A stretch of 64,000 nucleotides of DNA from an uncultured Chloroflexales bacterium (lineage in GTDB: Bacteria > Chloroflexota > Chloroflexia > Chloroflexales > Chloroflexaceae), in assembly GCA_937902315.1 (NCBI GenBank), contig CALGUG010000067.1, positions 21,433 to 85,432 of the forward strand, read 5' to 3'. The notes under the pieces are model-generated. The model ran no database searches and had not been told where the DNA came from. It worked only from the letters and a program-made list of their open reading frames with translations. Every line of letters begins with the position of its first letter. The stretch's first letter is position 1. Below, piece after piece: positions 13,805-22,346 of this stretch. The translations under genes were made by a program, and so were the position numbers.

Positions 13805-14531
13805 AATCTGTCGAGGTATTGGCCACTTCCTGCTGGACGTTCCTTTTGGCCATCAAGATTGGGGAAAATTACAAGTGTGTCGTTGTATGCAAGCAACCCT
13901 CCAAGCAGAACGAACAGCAGCTGCAGCTGCGATCGCAAGCCGCTACACGCAGCAGCTCCATGCCGATCTGGGCAAACTACGGTATTGCACCTTTGAAAAC
14001 CTCGATCGTGCTCGACCTCTTGCGCCAATAAGTTGGAATGGCAAGAGTTTCAGCGAGCAGGAGCAGCGCAAGGCGCTTGTGAAGGCGCTTGGAATCGCTC
14101 GCGACTTCGATCCGCAAGGGATTGAGAGCCTGTTCTTCTACGGCCCTCCCGGATCGGGCAAAAGCCACCTAGCCGCAGCGATCGTTAATGCTGCCTGTGC
14201 TACTGGTGTTCCCGCTCGCTATGGCACAGTCAGCAGCCTGTTACGCCTGGTGCAAGACGGGTTTAGCGATGGCAGTGCAAGCCAACGACTTGAAGCGCTG
14301 ATCAGTTGCCCACTCTTGGTGATCGACGATCTTGGCACCGAAAACACAACCCAATGGTCAGAAATGACCTTATTCGAATTAGTGACTGCGCGTGACAATG
14401 CCGAGCGTCCGACCATCTATACCAGTAACTATCCTGTAGACCAGCTGAACGATCCGCGCATTCGTTCACGTATCAAGGGCTCGTGTACCTGTATCGAACT
14501 GGTGATCAGCGATTATCGCGCCTTGCGCTAA
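13587..14531 (+). CDS. DnaC-like helicase loader (AAA+ ATPase) with zinc motif
   Basis: A 314-residue protein. After a low-complexity start (residues 1-65) comes a four-cysteine motif CEIC...CRC (Cys72, 75, 98, 100), then an AAA+ core with Walker A GPPGSGKSH (186-194) and Walker B LLVIDDLG (about 238-245), followed by a sensor-like TIYTSNYP. This is the DnaC/IstB-type fold that loads the replicative helicase. AGGAG lies before the ATG at 13587, which puts the first 73 codons inside the end of the initiator gene. A later start is possible, since the overlapping part has no clear domain. Fits directly with the initiator upstream. Confidence 0.88.
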   Translation: MQYRSGPWDRGEGEHQKPSNFRRIDHNDLSLAKQSSTSSTWSSSESGNAMPPKSPLGTRSASNGNPKADPTCEICRGIGHFLLDVPFGHQDWGKLQVCRCMQATLQAERTAAAAAIASRYTQQLHADLGKLRYCTFENLDRARPLAPISWNGKSFSEQEQRKALVKALGIARDFDPQGIESLFFYGPPGSGKSHLAAAIVNAACATGVPARYGTVSSLLRLVQDGFSDGSASQRLEALISCPLLVIDDLGTENTTQWSEMTLFELVTARDNAERPTIYTSNYPVDQLNDPRIRSRIKGSCTCIELVISDYRALR

Positions 14532-14543
14532 GAGGATCTGGAG

Positions 14544-15359
14544 ATGACCGCACCTATTCTGAAATACTTTGGAGCAAAGTGGAGTATTGCCGACCAGATC
14601 GTGTCTCTACTTCCTAGGACGCGCCGCTATGTAGAACCCTTCTGTGGGTCAGCGGCGATCTATCTCAATCTTCCTTGGCAGCCCTATCACGCTGTTCTCA
14701 ATGATCTCAACGACGATATCGTCAACCTGTTTCGAGTACTGAGAGAGCAGCCCAACCGGTTGATCGAGCAAATCGAGCTCACGCCCTGGGCTGAGACAGA
14801 ACACCAACTGAGCTGGACACCAGCCGAAGGTATCGATGACGTAGAACGGGCGCGACGGTTTCTTACACGCCAATGGATGAACCATGGAGGTGTACTTCAC
14901 AGAGCAGGGTTTCGGCATCGCGGAAATACAAGTTCCAAAACAAGCACGACAAGTGTATGGAATGCGCTACCCAAGCGCTTGCAAGGAGTTGTTGACCGGT
15001 TGAAGTTGGCCGAGATTCGATGTCGACCTGCACTTGAAATCATCAGTTACTACAACGCACCGAACACGCTGTTGTTTGTCGACCCTCCTTATCCGCGATC
15101 GACACGCGGTGGCCGAACTCGTTATACGCACGAGATCACCGACGGGGATCATATCGAACTGATTAAAACGCTTGATCGGCATACGGGCGCAGTTGTGCTC
15201 TGTGGTTATGACTGCAATCTCTACAGCTCTCGCCTAGGGCATTGGCGACGAGTACAAATTGCAGCCAACGCCGATGGAGGGCGAGCGCGAACCGAAGTGG
15301 TGTGGTTGAAAAACGTACCAGTCCAACAGGCTCAGTTGTTTGATATGGAAGGGGTTTGA
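14544..15359 (+). CDS. D12-class DNA adenine N6-methyltransferase (Dam-like)
   Basis: A 271-residue protein. The N terminus has ILKYFGAKW and VEPFCGSAAI (SAM-binding motif I), and the catalytic motif IV appears as DPPYP near residue 175, both typical of the MethyltransfD12 family that methylates adenine at GATC or similar sites. GGATCTGGAG precedes the ATG. Prophage-borne solitary methylases usually protect the phage from host restriction or influence packaging and gene timing. There is no restriction endonuclease next to it. Target specificity cannot be read from the sequence. Confidence 0.9.
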   Translation: MTAPILKYFGAKWSIADQIVSLLPRTRRYVEPFCGSAAIYLNLPWQPYHAVLNDLNDDIVNLFRVLREQPNRLIEQIELTPWAETEHQLSWTPAEGIDDVERARRFLTRQWMNHGGVLHRAGFRHRGNTSSKTSTTSVWNALPKRLQGVVDRLKLAEIRCRPALEIISYYNAPNTLLFVDPPYPRSTRGGRTRYTHEITDGDHIELIKTLDRHTGAVVLCGYDCNLYSSRLGHWRRVQIAANADGGRARTEVVWLKNVPVQQAQLFDMEGV

Positions 15360-15362
15360 TCG

Positions 15363-15632
15363 ATGCGCTTTCGCTTTCCGAAACCAATCCACCAACCAGC
15401 CCTTCAGCGGGTGCAAGAGCTTGAACAGCAGCTCTGTGACCTCTATCGCGCTTGGCCAGAGCGAGCAATGAATCACAATCAGGTCGCCGATCTGCGCAGT
15501 CAACTGGCCCAGGCCTGGGACCAGCGCCGCCAAGAGATCGCCTGTATCAAGGCTGGCCAACCGCTTAAATCCTTTGCCTCGACCTACGTACCGCGCCGAC
15601 CTACTCGGTCCAAGAGCCGCAAGGCAGCATAG
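15363..15632 (+). CDS. Hypothetical basic phage protein
   Basis: An 89-residue protein with a helical centre (PALQRVQELEQQLCDLYRAW) and a strongly basic tail (RRPTRSKSRKAA), which suggests nucleic-acid contact. It starts three bases after the methylase stop. No family recognised. Confidence 0.55.
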   Translation: MRFRFPKPIHQPALQRVQELEQQLCDLYRAWPERAMNHNQVADLRSQLAQAWDQRRQEIACIKAGQPLKSFASTYVPRRPTRSKSRKAA

Positions 15633-15642
15633 GAGAAACCTC

Positions 15643-16017
15643 ATGGATATGGATATCGATTTGGATATTGAAAATACCAAGGCCGAGCTGACTATCAGCG
15701 CAAAACTCAGCACACCCGCTGCGCGCAAAGACTTCTTTGAGCGTTTGTCCGATCTGTTTGAAACCCAACCCACAAGCGAAGTCAAACTTAAGCTAGAGTT
15801 TTTCGGCGCCGAGGATCTGCGAATGGCCAAAAACGCGATTGCCAAAAAGCTCTACCATCGCGCGCCTGGTATCGAGGTCAAGTTCAATACCAAGATCGAG
15901 GACACTGTTTTGCGCGAGAAGAAGCAGCCCGAGGCCACCCCGATCGAGCGAGCCCTCGACGAGGATCTCTTCAACACAGACGATGAGGATTTTGAGCTGG
16001 AGGAAGAATACTCGTGA
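15643..16017 (+). CDS. Acidic hypothetical phage protein
   Basis: A 124-residue acidic protein starting at the ATG at 15643, with AGGAG eight bases upstream. Reading further upstream in frame overlaps the previous gene without a ribosome site. Alternating beta strands (ELTISAKLS; EVKLKLEFFG; IEVKFNTKI) end in a very acidic tail (DDEDFELEEEYS), like a DNA-mimic or single-strand-binding protein tail. The stop overlaps the next GTG (GTGA). The SSB-tail resemblance is only compositional. Confidence 0.58.
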   Translation: MDMDIDLDIENTKAELTISAKLSTPAARKDFFERLSDLFETQPTSEVKLKLEFFGAEDLRMAKNAIAKKLYHRAPGIEVKFNTKIEDTVLREKKQPEATPIERALDEDLFNTDDEDFELEEEYS

Positions 16018-16331
16018 GCTATTCCAAGTACGGCAACCAACCGGTTCGCGTCGACGGTCGACGCTTTGCCAGCAAGGCCGAAGCCCGTCGCTACCTCCAA
16101 CTTAAGCAATTGGCAACCAAGGGCAAGATCGCAGGCCTGGTCTGTCAACCGCGCTACCCGCTCGACGATGGCAAGGGCGCGCCGGTTTACATTGGTGACT
16201 TTCGCTACTCTATCGGCGAGCGCATTATCGTCGAAGATGTGAAGGGCGTAGAGACGCCGATTTTCAAGCTGAAAGCATGGTTTTTTCGCAAGCGTTATCC
16301 CAACATTGAGCTGAGAGTCTTAAAGGTGTAA
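16014..16331 (+). CDS. DUF1064-family nuclease-like protein
   Basis: A 105-residue protein starting GTG at 16014, overlapping the preceding stop. It has the DUF1064 pattern: RRFASKAEARRYLQLK near residue 17, QPRYPL, then a YIGDFRY strand and VEDVKG, an arrangement (E, D, ExK) like VRR/restriction-endonuclease folds. The family is found in phage replication regions and is thought to act on branched DNA. Conserved residues are visible; activity is inferred. Confidence 0.78.
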   Translation: MSYSKYGNQPVRVDGRRFASKAEARRYLQLKQLATKGKIAGLVCQPRYPLDDGKGAPVYIGDFRYSIGERIIVEDVKGVETPIFKLKAWFFRKRYPNIELRVLKV

Positions 16332-16333
16332 CT

Positions 16334-16492
16334 ATGGCCGAGATCATAATCCTACCCAGTGATACCGAACAAGAGAAAGATCAGCAGCAGATCGAGGCGC
16401 TGTTACAAACACTCGCAGAGCTCACTGTAGCGATCGCCCAACGTGCTGTACAATCTAGTCAAGATACGCCACAGCACACAGCACGAGGTTAA
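16334..16492 (+). CDS. Small hypothetical protein before the integrase
   Basis: A 52-residue frame from ATG 16334 to TAA 16490-16492, two bases after the DUF1064 stop and two bases before the integrase ATG. Gln/Glu-rich and helical (KDQQQIEALLQTLAELTVAI). Fits snugly in the operon. It could be a recombination directionality factor by position, but it is not recognisably basic or HTH-like, so this is only a possibility. Confidence 0.5.
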   Translation: MAEIIILPSDTEQEKDQQQIEALLQTLAELTVAIAQRAVQSSQDTPQHTARG

Positions 16493-16494
16493 GC

Positions 16495-17985
16495 ATGGTT
16501 ATATCTACACGTCGAGCGGCGATCTATATTCGCCGCTCCACAGAAGAGCAGAGCGAGTACAGCACCGAAGCGCAGGAGCGACATTGCCGCTCCTACGCCG
16601 AAATCCTTGGCTTTGAGGTCTATCGTATCTACATCGACGATGACTATAGCGGTAGGCGAGCCGATCGACCATCCTTTAATGAGATGATTCGCGACGCTCA
16701 CCTTAAACGCTTTAGCTGTATCATCGCCCATAAGATCGATCGGCTAGCGCGCAATACCGCGCTGCTCCTCAAGCTGGTCGAAGATATGGAGGCGATCGGT
16801 GTAGGGGTGCTCTCGGTAAGCGAGCAGATCGATTTCCGAACGCCCATGGGTAAGGTATCACTTGCAATGCTGGCCAGTTTCGCCCAGTATTACAGCGATA
16901 ACTTAGGGACGGAAACAAAAAAAGGCCTTCAAGAGAAGGCAATGCAGGGCGGTTGGGTTGGGCCGGTGCCCTATGGCTATGAACGTGATGGTGCAAGCTT
17001 GCGACCATCGAACGATGCAGCAGCGGTGCAGCTGATCTTTTCGCTCTATACCTCTGGAGCGCACTCCTATAGCACGCTGGCCGATGAATTGAATCAGCGT
17101 GGTTGGCGCACCCTCGACTGGCAAACAGGAGAGCGAGGTATCTTTGGGCGTGAGAGTATCCGCTACATTCTGCGCAATAACGCCTATATCGGCCTGGTGA
17201 GCATCAACGGCCAAGCCTACCCAGGCAAACATCCGGCCTTGGTTAGCAAAGAGACCTTTGAGCTAGCCCAATCGATCCGCGAGCAGCGTACCACTAAGAA
17301 GGCGCGCTTCAGCGTGAGCTTGCCCCAGTCGGGCGGCCTACTCACCGAGCTGGTCTGGTGCGCCAAGTGCGGCGAACGCATGTGGAGACATACCAGCGCA
17401 GGCGACGGCAATCGCAAGCGTCGCATCTACTATGTCTGCTCTGGCCGATCGCGGCGAACCTGCGACGCACCCTTTGTAAGCGCCCAGGTTGTTGAGGGTC
17501 AAGCCATATCGATCTTGCAGCAGCTCGCTATTCCAACAGACTGGCGCGATCGTATTCTTACACTAGCGGAAGGCATGATTGTCAGCACTCAAGAGGTGAA
17601 GACGATTAGCCCTGAACAGATCGCCGAACAAAAGCGACGCTTATCACTGGCTTTTTCATTAGGAGGAATAGACGAGATCACCTATCGCCGACAGCTTGAA
17701 GGATTGCAGGCACTCCAAACGAGCAGCCCCAAAACGCTCCAGCAGCTTGATCTGGCCTCGGCGGTGAATACCTTGATCACAATGGGCGATGCGCTCAAGC
17801 AGGCCGATATAGAAATGCAGCGCTTGCTTGTTCGTCGAATCATCGATAGGTTCTGGTTAGCAAAAGGGGAGACAAATAGCATAGAGGCCATCACTCCAAC
17901 CGGAGCTTACGCTCCCTTGGTTGAGGCGACGACCTCTATGCTGTCTATGGGGTGGCTGATGGGGCTCGAACCCACAACCACCTGA
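16495..17985 (+). CDS. Large serine recombinase (phage integrase)
   Basis: A 496-residue site-specific recombinase. The N-terminal resolvase domain (about 6-150) has the catalytic Ser15 in YIRRSTEEQ and the Arg-rich DRLAR motif. The recombinase domain (about 165-270) contains GWVGPVPYGY and RYILRNNAYIG. A zinc-ribbon domain (about 285-330) has CAKCGE and two later Cys, and a coiled coil follows. These domains bind attP/attB and drive unidirectional integration without host factors. The last ~12 residues (SMGWLMGLEPTTT) are encoded by the antisense of the tRNA-His gene at 17948-18023. This places the crossover site at or next to the gene's 3' end. It is the last gene of the early operon. Confidence 0.92.
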   Translation: MVISTRRAAIYIRRSTEEQSEYSTEAQERHCRSYAEILGFEVYRIYIDDDYSGRRADRPSFNEMIRDAHLKRFSCIIAHKIDRLARNTALLLKLVEDMEAIGVGVLSVSEQIDFRTPMGKVSLAMLASFAQYYSDNLGTETKKGLQEKAMQGGWVGPVPYGYERDGASLRPSNDAAAVQLIFSLYTSGAHSYSTLADELNQRGWRTLDWQTGERGIFGRESIRYILRNNAYIGLVSINGQAYPGKHPALVSKETFELAQSIREQRTTKKARFSVSLPQSGGLLTELVWCAKCGERMWRHTSAGDGNRKRRIYYVCSGRSRRTCDAPFVSAQVVEGQAISILQQLAIPTDWRDRILTLAEGMIVSTQEVKTISPEQIAEQKRRLSLAFSLGGIDEITYRRQLEGLQALQTSSPKTLQQLDLASAVNTLITMGDALKQADIEMQRLLVRRIIDRFWLAKGETNSIEAITPTGAYAPLVEATTSMLSMGWLMGLEPTTT

Positions 17986-18023
17986 TCCACAATCAGGCGC
18001 TCTGCCATTGAGCTACAGCCACC
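17948..18023 (-). tRNA. tRNA-His (anticodon GTG), prophage junction
   Basis: A complete cloverleaf on the minus strand: 5' G at 18023 paired with the discriminator C (the extra G-1:C73 pair peculiar to tRNA-His), acceptor GTGGCTG/CAGCCAC, D stem GCTC/GAGC, anticodon stem CCTGA/TCAGG with loop TTGTGGA (anticodon GTG), T stem GTGGG/CCCAT with TTCGAGC, and an encoded CCA (17948-17950). Its 3' half overlaps the end of the integrase gene, so it is probably the attachment site, with the phage restoring the 3' end. Confidence 0.93.
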
Positions 18024-18171
18024 GTATCGCTCACACGTCCGATATTCTATCAGAACATCGCTGATCTGTCAAATCGAAGGCTTACTTCATTTTCGAGATC
18101 AGATTGTAACGAAATTAGAAGGTGTAAAGCGTTTTGTTTTATTACCTCAACTCGTCACGCCGCTTAATATA
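18024..18171. other. Short non-coding stretch right of the prophage
   Basis: 148 bp between the tRNA and the first host-side gene. No gene, strong hairpin or repeat was seen. It should contain the tRNA promoter. Confidence 0.5.
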
Positions 18172-18915
18172 CTACAAGTTGGCCGATTTTGCAAATCGGT
18201 GTCGCTGCGATACTATCCAACGCAAAAAGGCAATCAGCGCCCAAAGGTAGGTGGCAAAACAGAGCCAAAACATGCTGGCATAAAAGCCGGGTTGGCCGAA
18301 AATTCCGGGGCGCTCGCTGGCAAAACGGCTTACAGGTAAAAACTGGTCACCCAAGAGCTGCTGGCTATAGAGCCTGAACGAAAGATCTTCTTGAGGGCGT
18401 GGCTGGTCGTTGATGACCATCATTCCATAGCTATAGCTATTGTCAGCCCCAAAAACGCTAAAGGCTTGGGCGCGAGTTAAACTCGGCGCCTCAAGCGTGA
18501 TCTGCACCACTGGAGCGGTGGTGGGAAGGATCTCGGAGAAGCGAATATGAAGCGGCTGCTGATTCGAGATCTCGGCGAATGGAATGGCCAGCAGATTGAG
18601 CTCTTCGTCGTCTTGATCGGGCATAGTGATAGACACAAGCAGCTCGCCCCTAGCAGGCAGTTTATGCGAGAGCAACCAGAGATCTATGCCAACCAGGCCA
18701 TCACGAGGGACACGTACAATCTGACTGACCTTCTGTTCGCCATACAGATAGGCGCTGGCGCGAATGCGTTGTTCTTGGCTATCGGTGACGTTTAACGAAA
18801 GCTCTACGCCAGCCAGCACCCATACACACGCAGCCACAATAGCGACCACAAGCCAGTATTGTAGTGAAAACCCTACACGACGAAACCAAGCAAGTACGGT
18901 TTTAACTAAGGACAT
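18172..18915 (-). CDS. Membrane-anchored protein with extracytoplasmic beta-rich domain
   Basis: A 247-residue protein (start at 18915, which overlaps the upstream gene's end by 14 bp; an ATG ten codons earlier is possible). One span near residues 20-40, a ~170-residue beta-rich region outside the membrane, and a second span near 211-233, then a short basic tail. No family recognised. The same topology (span, beta domain, span) forms the N terminus of the Wzt-like ATPase at 47236-49317, but I see no clear sequence match. Last gene of the operon that contains the chain-start enzyme, so a role in polysaccharide assembly is likely. Confidence 0.65.
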   Translation of the reverse strand: MSLVKTVLAWFRRVGFSLQYWLVVAIVAACVWVLAGVELSLNVTDSQEQRIRASAYLYGEQKVSQIVRVPRDGLVGIDLWLLSHKLPARGELLVSITMPDQDDEELNLLAIPFAEISNQQPLHIRFSEILPTTAPVVQITLEAPSLTRAQAFSVFGADNSYSYGMMVINDQPRPQEDLSFRLYSQQLLGDQFLPVSRFASERPGIFGQPGFYASMFWLCFATYLWALIAFLRWIVSQRHRFAKSANL

Positions 18916-20920
18916 AGTGATACCAGACTTTATTGGCGATCGCATAGAGATCGTACGAGAAGAAGCAGACGACTAAACCAACACACAGCCAGACATGCCA
19001 GCGTTTCGGCACAAGCAAGCCAAGGCCCATAATCATCAAGAAAACGGTTGGAATGAGTGTTGCATACACATAGCGCCCGATCGGGAAGGTGTATTCATAG
19101 GCGGGCCAAGGCGGCTGCATATGGGTGCGGATCATAGCCACGCCCCATGCCATACAGACAGCGCACCATACGAGGTCCCAGAGCATGGTCTGATGCTCAC
19201 TGAAACTGCTTGGCTCTACTATCCTAGTGAGAATACGCGGCATAACATGGCGGATCGACATCCAAGCCCAACCCAAAAGCGAGGCCAGCGCAAGCGACAT
19301 GATGATAGTCATCCAAAAATTCACGCTCTCGGGCGACATGCCGCTGTCGAGAATGAGCCAGAAGCTTTTGAAAAGAAAGGCCGCGCTAAGCGGGTAAACA
19401 GAGATGATAAAATCGCGGTCGCCCATCGAGCTCATCAGAAGATCGATCGTACCAAAAGGTAGGATCTTCTCGATTCGGCTTAGAAGCGGCTTAGGAGCGG
19501 TTAGAATGGGTACTTGCTCTTCAAACGAAGCATTGGCGAAGTAGTTGCGTAAAATCGCACCGTCCCATTCCAAGGTCTCTTTATCAAGCGGAACGGGCGG
19601 CGCAGTGGCTTTACGATAATCGCCAAATACAGCCACCGCATCGTCATAAATGATCGTACCTTCGGAAGGCGCGGGGAAACGTATCTCAACGATGTCGAGT
19701 TGGCGCTTCATGCGCACGCGATACCAAATGAATTGCCACTCTTCGCCAACCTCGAAACTTGGAATATCGATCTTCTCGGTACCTGTGACACGCGGCCCAG
19801 TTACGGTCGCCTCTCCCGACAAAGAGCGCACCCAAATGCCAACCGTCAACTCTTCGCGCGGTAGACGAACGACATCAAGCGGCGATAAGGTTTGGGCGAA
19901 ACCAAATTTGTCGTCGGGATTATCGGCAGATAAGATTACGGCTCGCTTGCCTGTATGAACGATCTCTGTCGTGGTTCGTATCAAGCGCCCACTCACTTTG
20001 TTGAGCCAATAACTGGCCCCATGCGGCATCATGTACAGCACAAGCAGGCCCAAGAGCATGCAGCCGAGCGCTGAATAGAAGATACGACGACGCCACAATT
20101 TCGGAACGACCAACACAAAGGCCAAGAGCGGCACAAGCGACAACACAAAGATAGTGCGCTTTGTAACAAAAGGTAGCGCGAAGCCGATTAGCAGCAAGAG
20201 CAGGCTCTTCCAGTTCCAACCTTGTTGCACAATCAAAATAGCGATTAACAGCAGCAGCACTCCGACTAACACAACAAGCGAATCGTTGCTGGCAGCAGTC
20301 ATCAGGCGCGTAAAGGGCGGAACGGCAACCACAACAGAGAGTGCTGCGATTCGCAAAGCCGCTGCATCTGGCAGGAGTATCACGCTCAATACAACGGTTA
20401 GAGCTAAAGCGATAAGATATAACAGGAGCGAAAAAGCTCGCATGCTATAGAGCTGAACCTCTAACGGGAAAGCAGCAGTAAAGCGCAGCGGAATGCTCGC
20501 TAACATATAATAGAGCGGAGGGTGGGCGACTTGGGTAATGCCGATATCGGGTAAAGGGTTATCGCCCGTATCAACAGGAATCTCCTTCAAGCGCCAAGGA
20601 GTATGGATAGCAGCAGAACGTGCGATCGCAAATCGTAAATCGCGGTCAACCTCCTCTGGGCTAGGGCGATGTCCGAGGAGGTTGATCAAAGCCGCATATT
20701 CAAAGTGGGTCGGTTCATCGTAATGCTCCCAAGGGGGTACCATAACAATGTATACCAACCCACGGACTAATGCTACCAAAAGTAAAGCTGAAATCAGACG
20801 AACTTCTACTGATTGCAACCATACTTTGATACTTTCAATACTCACCTGCGATTTCAGGGCAGTTTGTCCATCAAGCACTTTGAGTGAGCGCGCAAAAAAG
20901 TTAGTACGCTCCTTGTCCAC
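18902..20920 (-). CDS. Large multi-span membrane glycosyltransferase (GT-C type, DUF2142-like)
   Basis: A 672-residue protein with about ten hydrophobic spans. Near the first extracytoplasmic loop is PPWEHYDEPTHFEYA, the acidic motif expected of GT-C enzymes that use polyprenyl-phosphate sugars, followed by HPPLYYMLASIPL. This combination resembles the DUF2142/PMT-like group. A large extracytoplasmic insert lies near residues 300-460 and spans resume near the end. It overlaps the preceding PHPT gene by 20 bp. It probably adds a sugar to the lipid-linked glycan or to a protein outside the membrane. Confidence 0.75.
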   Translation of the reverse strand: MDKERTNFFARSLKVLDGQTALKSQVSIESIKVWLQSVEVRLISALLLVALVRGLVYIVMVPPWEHYDEPTHFEYAALINLLGHRPSPEEVDRDLRFAIARSAAIHTPWRLKEIPVDTGDNPLPDIGITQVAHPPLYYMLASIPLRFTAAFPLEVQLYSMRAFSLLLYLIALALTVVLSVILLPDAAALRIAALSVVVAVPPFTRLMTAASNDSLVVLVGVLLLLIAILIVQQGWNWKSLLLLLIGFALPFVTKRTIFVLSLVPLLAFVLVVPKLWRRRIFYSALGCMLLGLLVLYMMPHGASYWLNKVSGRLIRTTTEIVHTGKRAVILSADNPDDKFGFAQTLSPLDVVRLPREELTVGIWVRSLSGEATVTGPRVTGTEKIDIPSFEVGEEWQFIWYRVRMKRQLDIVEIRFPAPSEGTIIYDDAVAVFGDYRKATAPPVPLDKETLEWDGAILRNYFANASFEEQVPILTAPKPLLSRIEKILPFGTIDLLMSSMGDRDFIISVYPLSAAFLFKSFWLILDSGMSPESVNFWMTIIMSLALASLLGWAWMSIRHVMPRILTRIVEPSSFSEHQTMLWDLVWCAVCMAWGVAMIRTHMQPPWPAYEYTFPIGRYVYATLIPTVFLMIMGLGLLVPKRWHVWLCVGLVVCFFSYDLYAIANKVWYHYVLS

Positions 20921-22319
20921 GAATGACTACTCCTATTGTTTTAAAGAGTATAAGTAGGTCAAGTTGGAGCGAATAGTTTTGAATATAGTACAGGTCATCA
21001 GCTGTACAGAGATGTTGATGTTCAAAACCTCTCCGATTAATCTGCCACCAACCTGTCATACCCTGGGGCACGGTAAACCGGCTCCACTGCCATGGCTCGT
21101 ACTCTTCTTGCACAACAAGCGGCAATTCTGGGCGAGGACCGACCAAGCTCATATCGCCCTTTAAGACATTGAAGAGCTGAGGCAATTCGTCTAAGCTTGT
21201 GCGGCGAAGAAAAGCACCAACCCTTGTAACGCGTGGGTCATTGGCGTGCTTAAAGCGCAAATGACCATGTTCATCACGCGAAATAACCTCGTGCCAGCGA
21301 GCTTCAGCGTCGGCAACCATCGAGCGGAACTTATACATCGTGAATGGTTTACCATTCTCGCCGATTCGCTCTGCCAACCAAAAGACAGGCCCAGGACTAT
21401 CGAGTTTAATCAACAGCGCAATAATTGCAAAAACGGGCAGCAAGATAATCAGTAATAGACTGCTCACCACCACATCGAAGATGCGCTTATACAAGCGATC
21501 TTCATCGCTCAGAGCAGGCACTCGCAAACCTACGATCGGCATGCCTTCCAGGTAGTCGACCGACGAACGAATCACCGCAAAATCGAGGAAGTCGGGCACA
21601 AGCCGAATATGCACAGGCAGCGCTTGAAGCTCACGAACAAGCTCGATCGCCGCCGGATGATCGTGCAGAGCGAGCGCAATCACAACATCATCGATCTGAT
21701 GTTCCTCAATGACCTTACGCGCATCTTTCAATCGCCCTAACACCGGCCAATCTTGAATAGTACGACCTTGAAGGGTGGGATCGTTGTCTAAGAAGCCTAC
21801 GATAGTAGCAACTCGTGGGCGTTGTCGGTAGATCGCATTAGCGATTCGAATCGCCGCAGAGCTCGAACCTACCATCAACACACGTTCAACTGTTGTAGGT
21901 GAGACTTGTCGATTGAGGAGAAAACTTCGCACCACAAGGAAGAATACGACGATCGTAATCGTATTCAACACGATGAAATAGAAGAACATCAAACGCGAGA
22001 GATCTCGGAAGAGGAGGTAGAGCATCCCTGCGCAGAGCAGATCACAGATGATCAGCGCAAGGAAGAGGCGTAAGAGACCCTCCATTACATGTTGCGTGCG
22101 TAACAGCCGAGTAACTCCTGCGCCTATAAAGACGCTAAACCAAATCAGAGCCACCGTTATATACAATAGTGGGGTGATCTGATTGCCGACAGGGCTCAAT
22201 TCTCGACCAAATGAAATATAAGCACGTAACTGGGAAGCTATTGTTAATGATAGAAGCGTTAAAGCAACGCTTATACATAACACTATAAGCTCAAGATTAA
22301 CTTTACGTGAAGTATTCAC
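20901..22319 (-). CDS. Undecaprenyl-phosphate sugar-1-phosphate transferase (polyisoprenyl PHPT family)
   Basis: A 472-residue chain-initiating enzyme. Four to five N-terminal spans, then a CoA_binding_3-like soluble domain (about 140-260; LMVGSSSAAIRIANA, VGFLDNDP). The C-terminal bacterial sugar transferase domain (about 270-472) has KRIFDVVVSS, the KFRSM motif, TSLDELPQLFNVLKGDMS and LVGPRPELP. These are the hallmarks of WbaP/WcaJ-type enzymes that transfer a hexose-1-phosphate to undecaprenyl phosphate on the inner face. It should start the repeat unit built by the glycosyltransferases here. The precise sugar is unknown. Confidence 0.92.
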   Translation of the reverse strand: MNTSRKVNLELIVLCISVALTLLSLTIASQLRAYISFGRELSPVGNQITPLLYITVALIWFSVFIGAGVTRLLRTQHVMEGLLRLFLALIICDLLCAGMLYLLFRDLSRLMFFYFIVLNTITIVVFFLVVRSFLLNRQVSPTTVERVLMVGSSSAAIRIANAIYRQRPRVATIVGFLDNDPTLQGRTIQDWPVLGRLKDARKVIEEHQIDDVVIALALHDHPAAIELVRELQALPVHIRLVPDFLDFAVIRSSVDYLEGMPIVGLRVPALSDEDRLYKRIFDVVVSSLLLIILLPVFAIIALLIKLDSPGPVFWLAERIGENGKPFTMYKFRSMVADAEARWHEVISRDEHGHLRFKHANDPRVTRVGAFLRRTSLDELPQLFNVLKGDMSLVGPRPELPLVVQEEYEPWQWSRFTVPQGMTGWWQINRRGFEHQHLCTADDLYYIQNYSLQLDLLILFKTIGVVIRGQGAY

Positions 22320-22346
22320 ATGCTCCCTCGTTCGTACACAAGAAGG

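Noticed and set aside
14544..15359. Restriction-modification system
   Set aside because: The adenine methylase has no endonuclease gene beside it; the flanking small proteins show no nuclease motifs except the DUF1064 protein, which belongs to a replication-linked family.
1..17985. Defence island or integrative conjugative element
   Set aside because: Terminase, portal, endolysin and a lambda-like switch identify a phage; no conjugation or defence genes were seen in the visible part.
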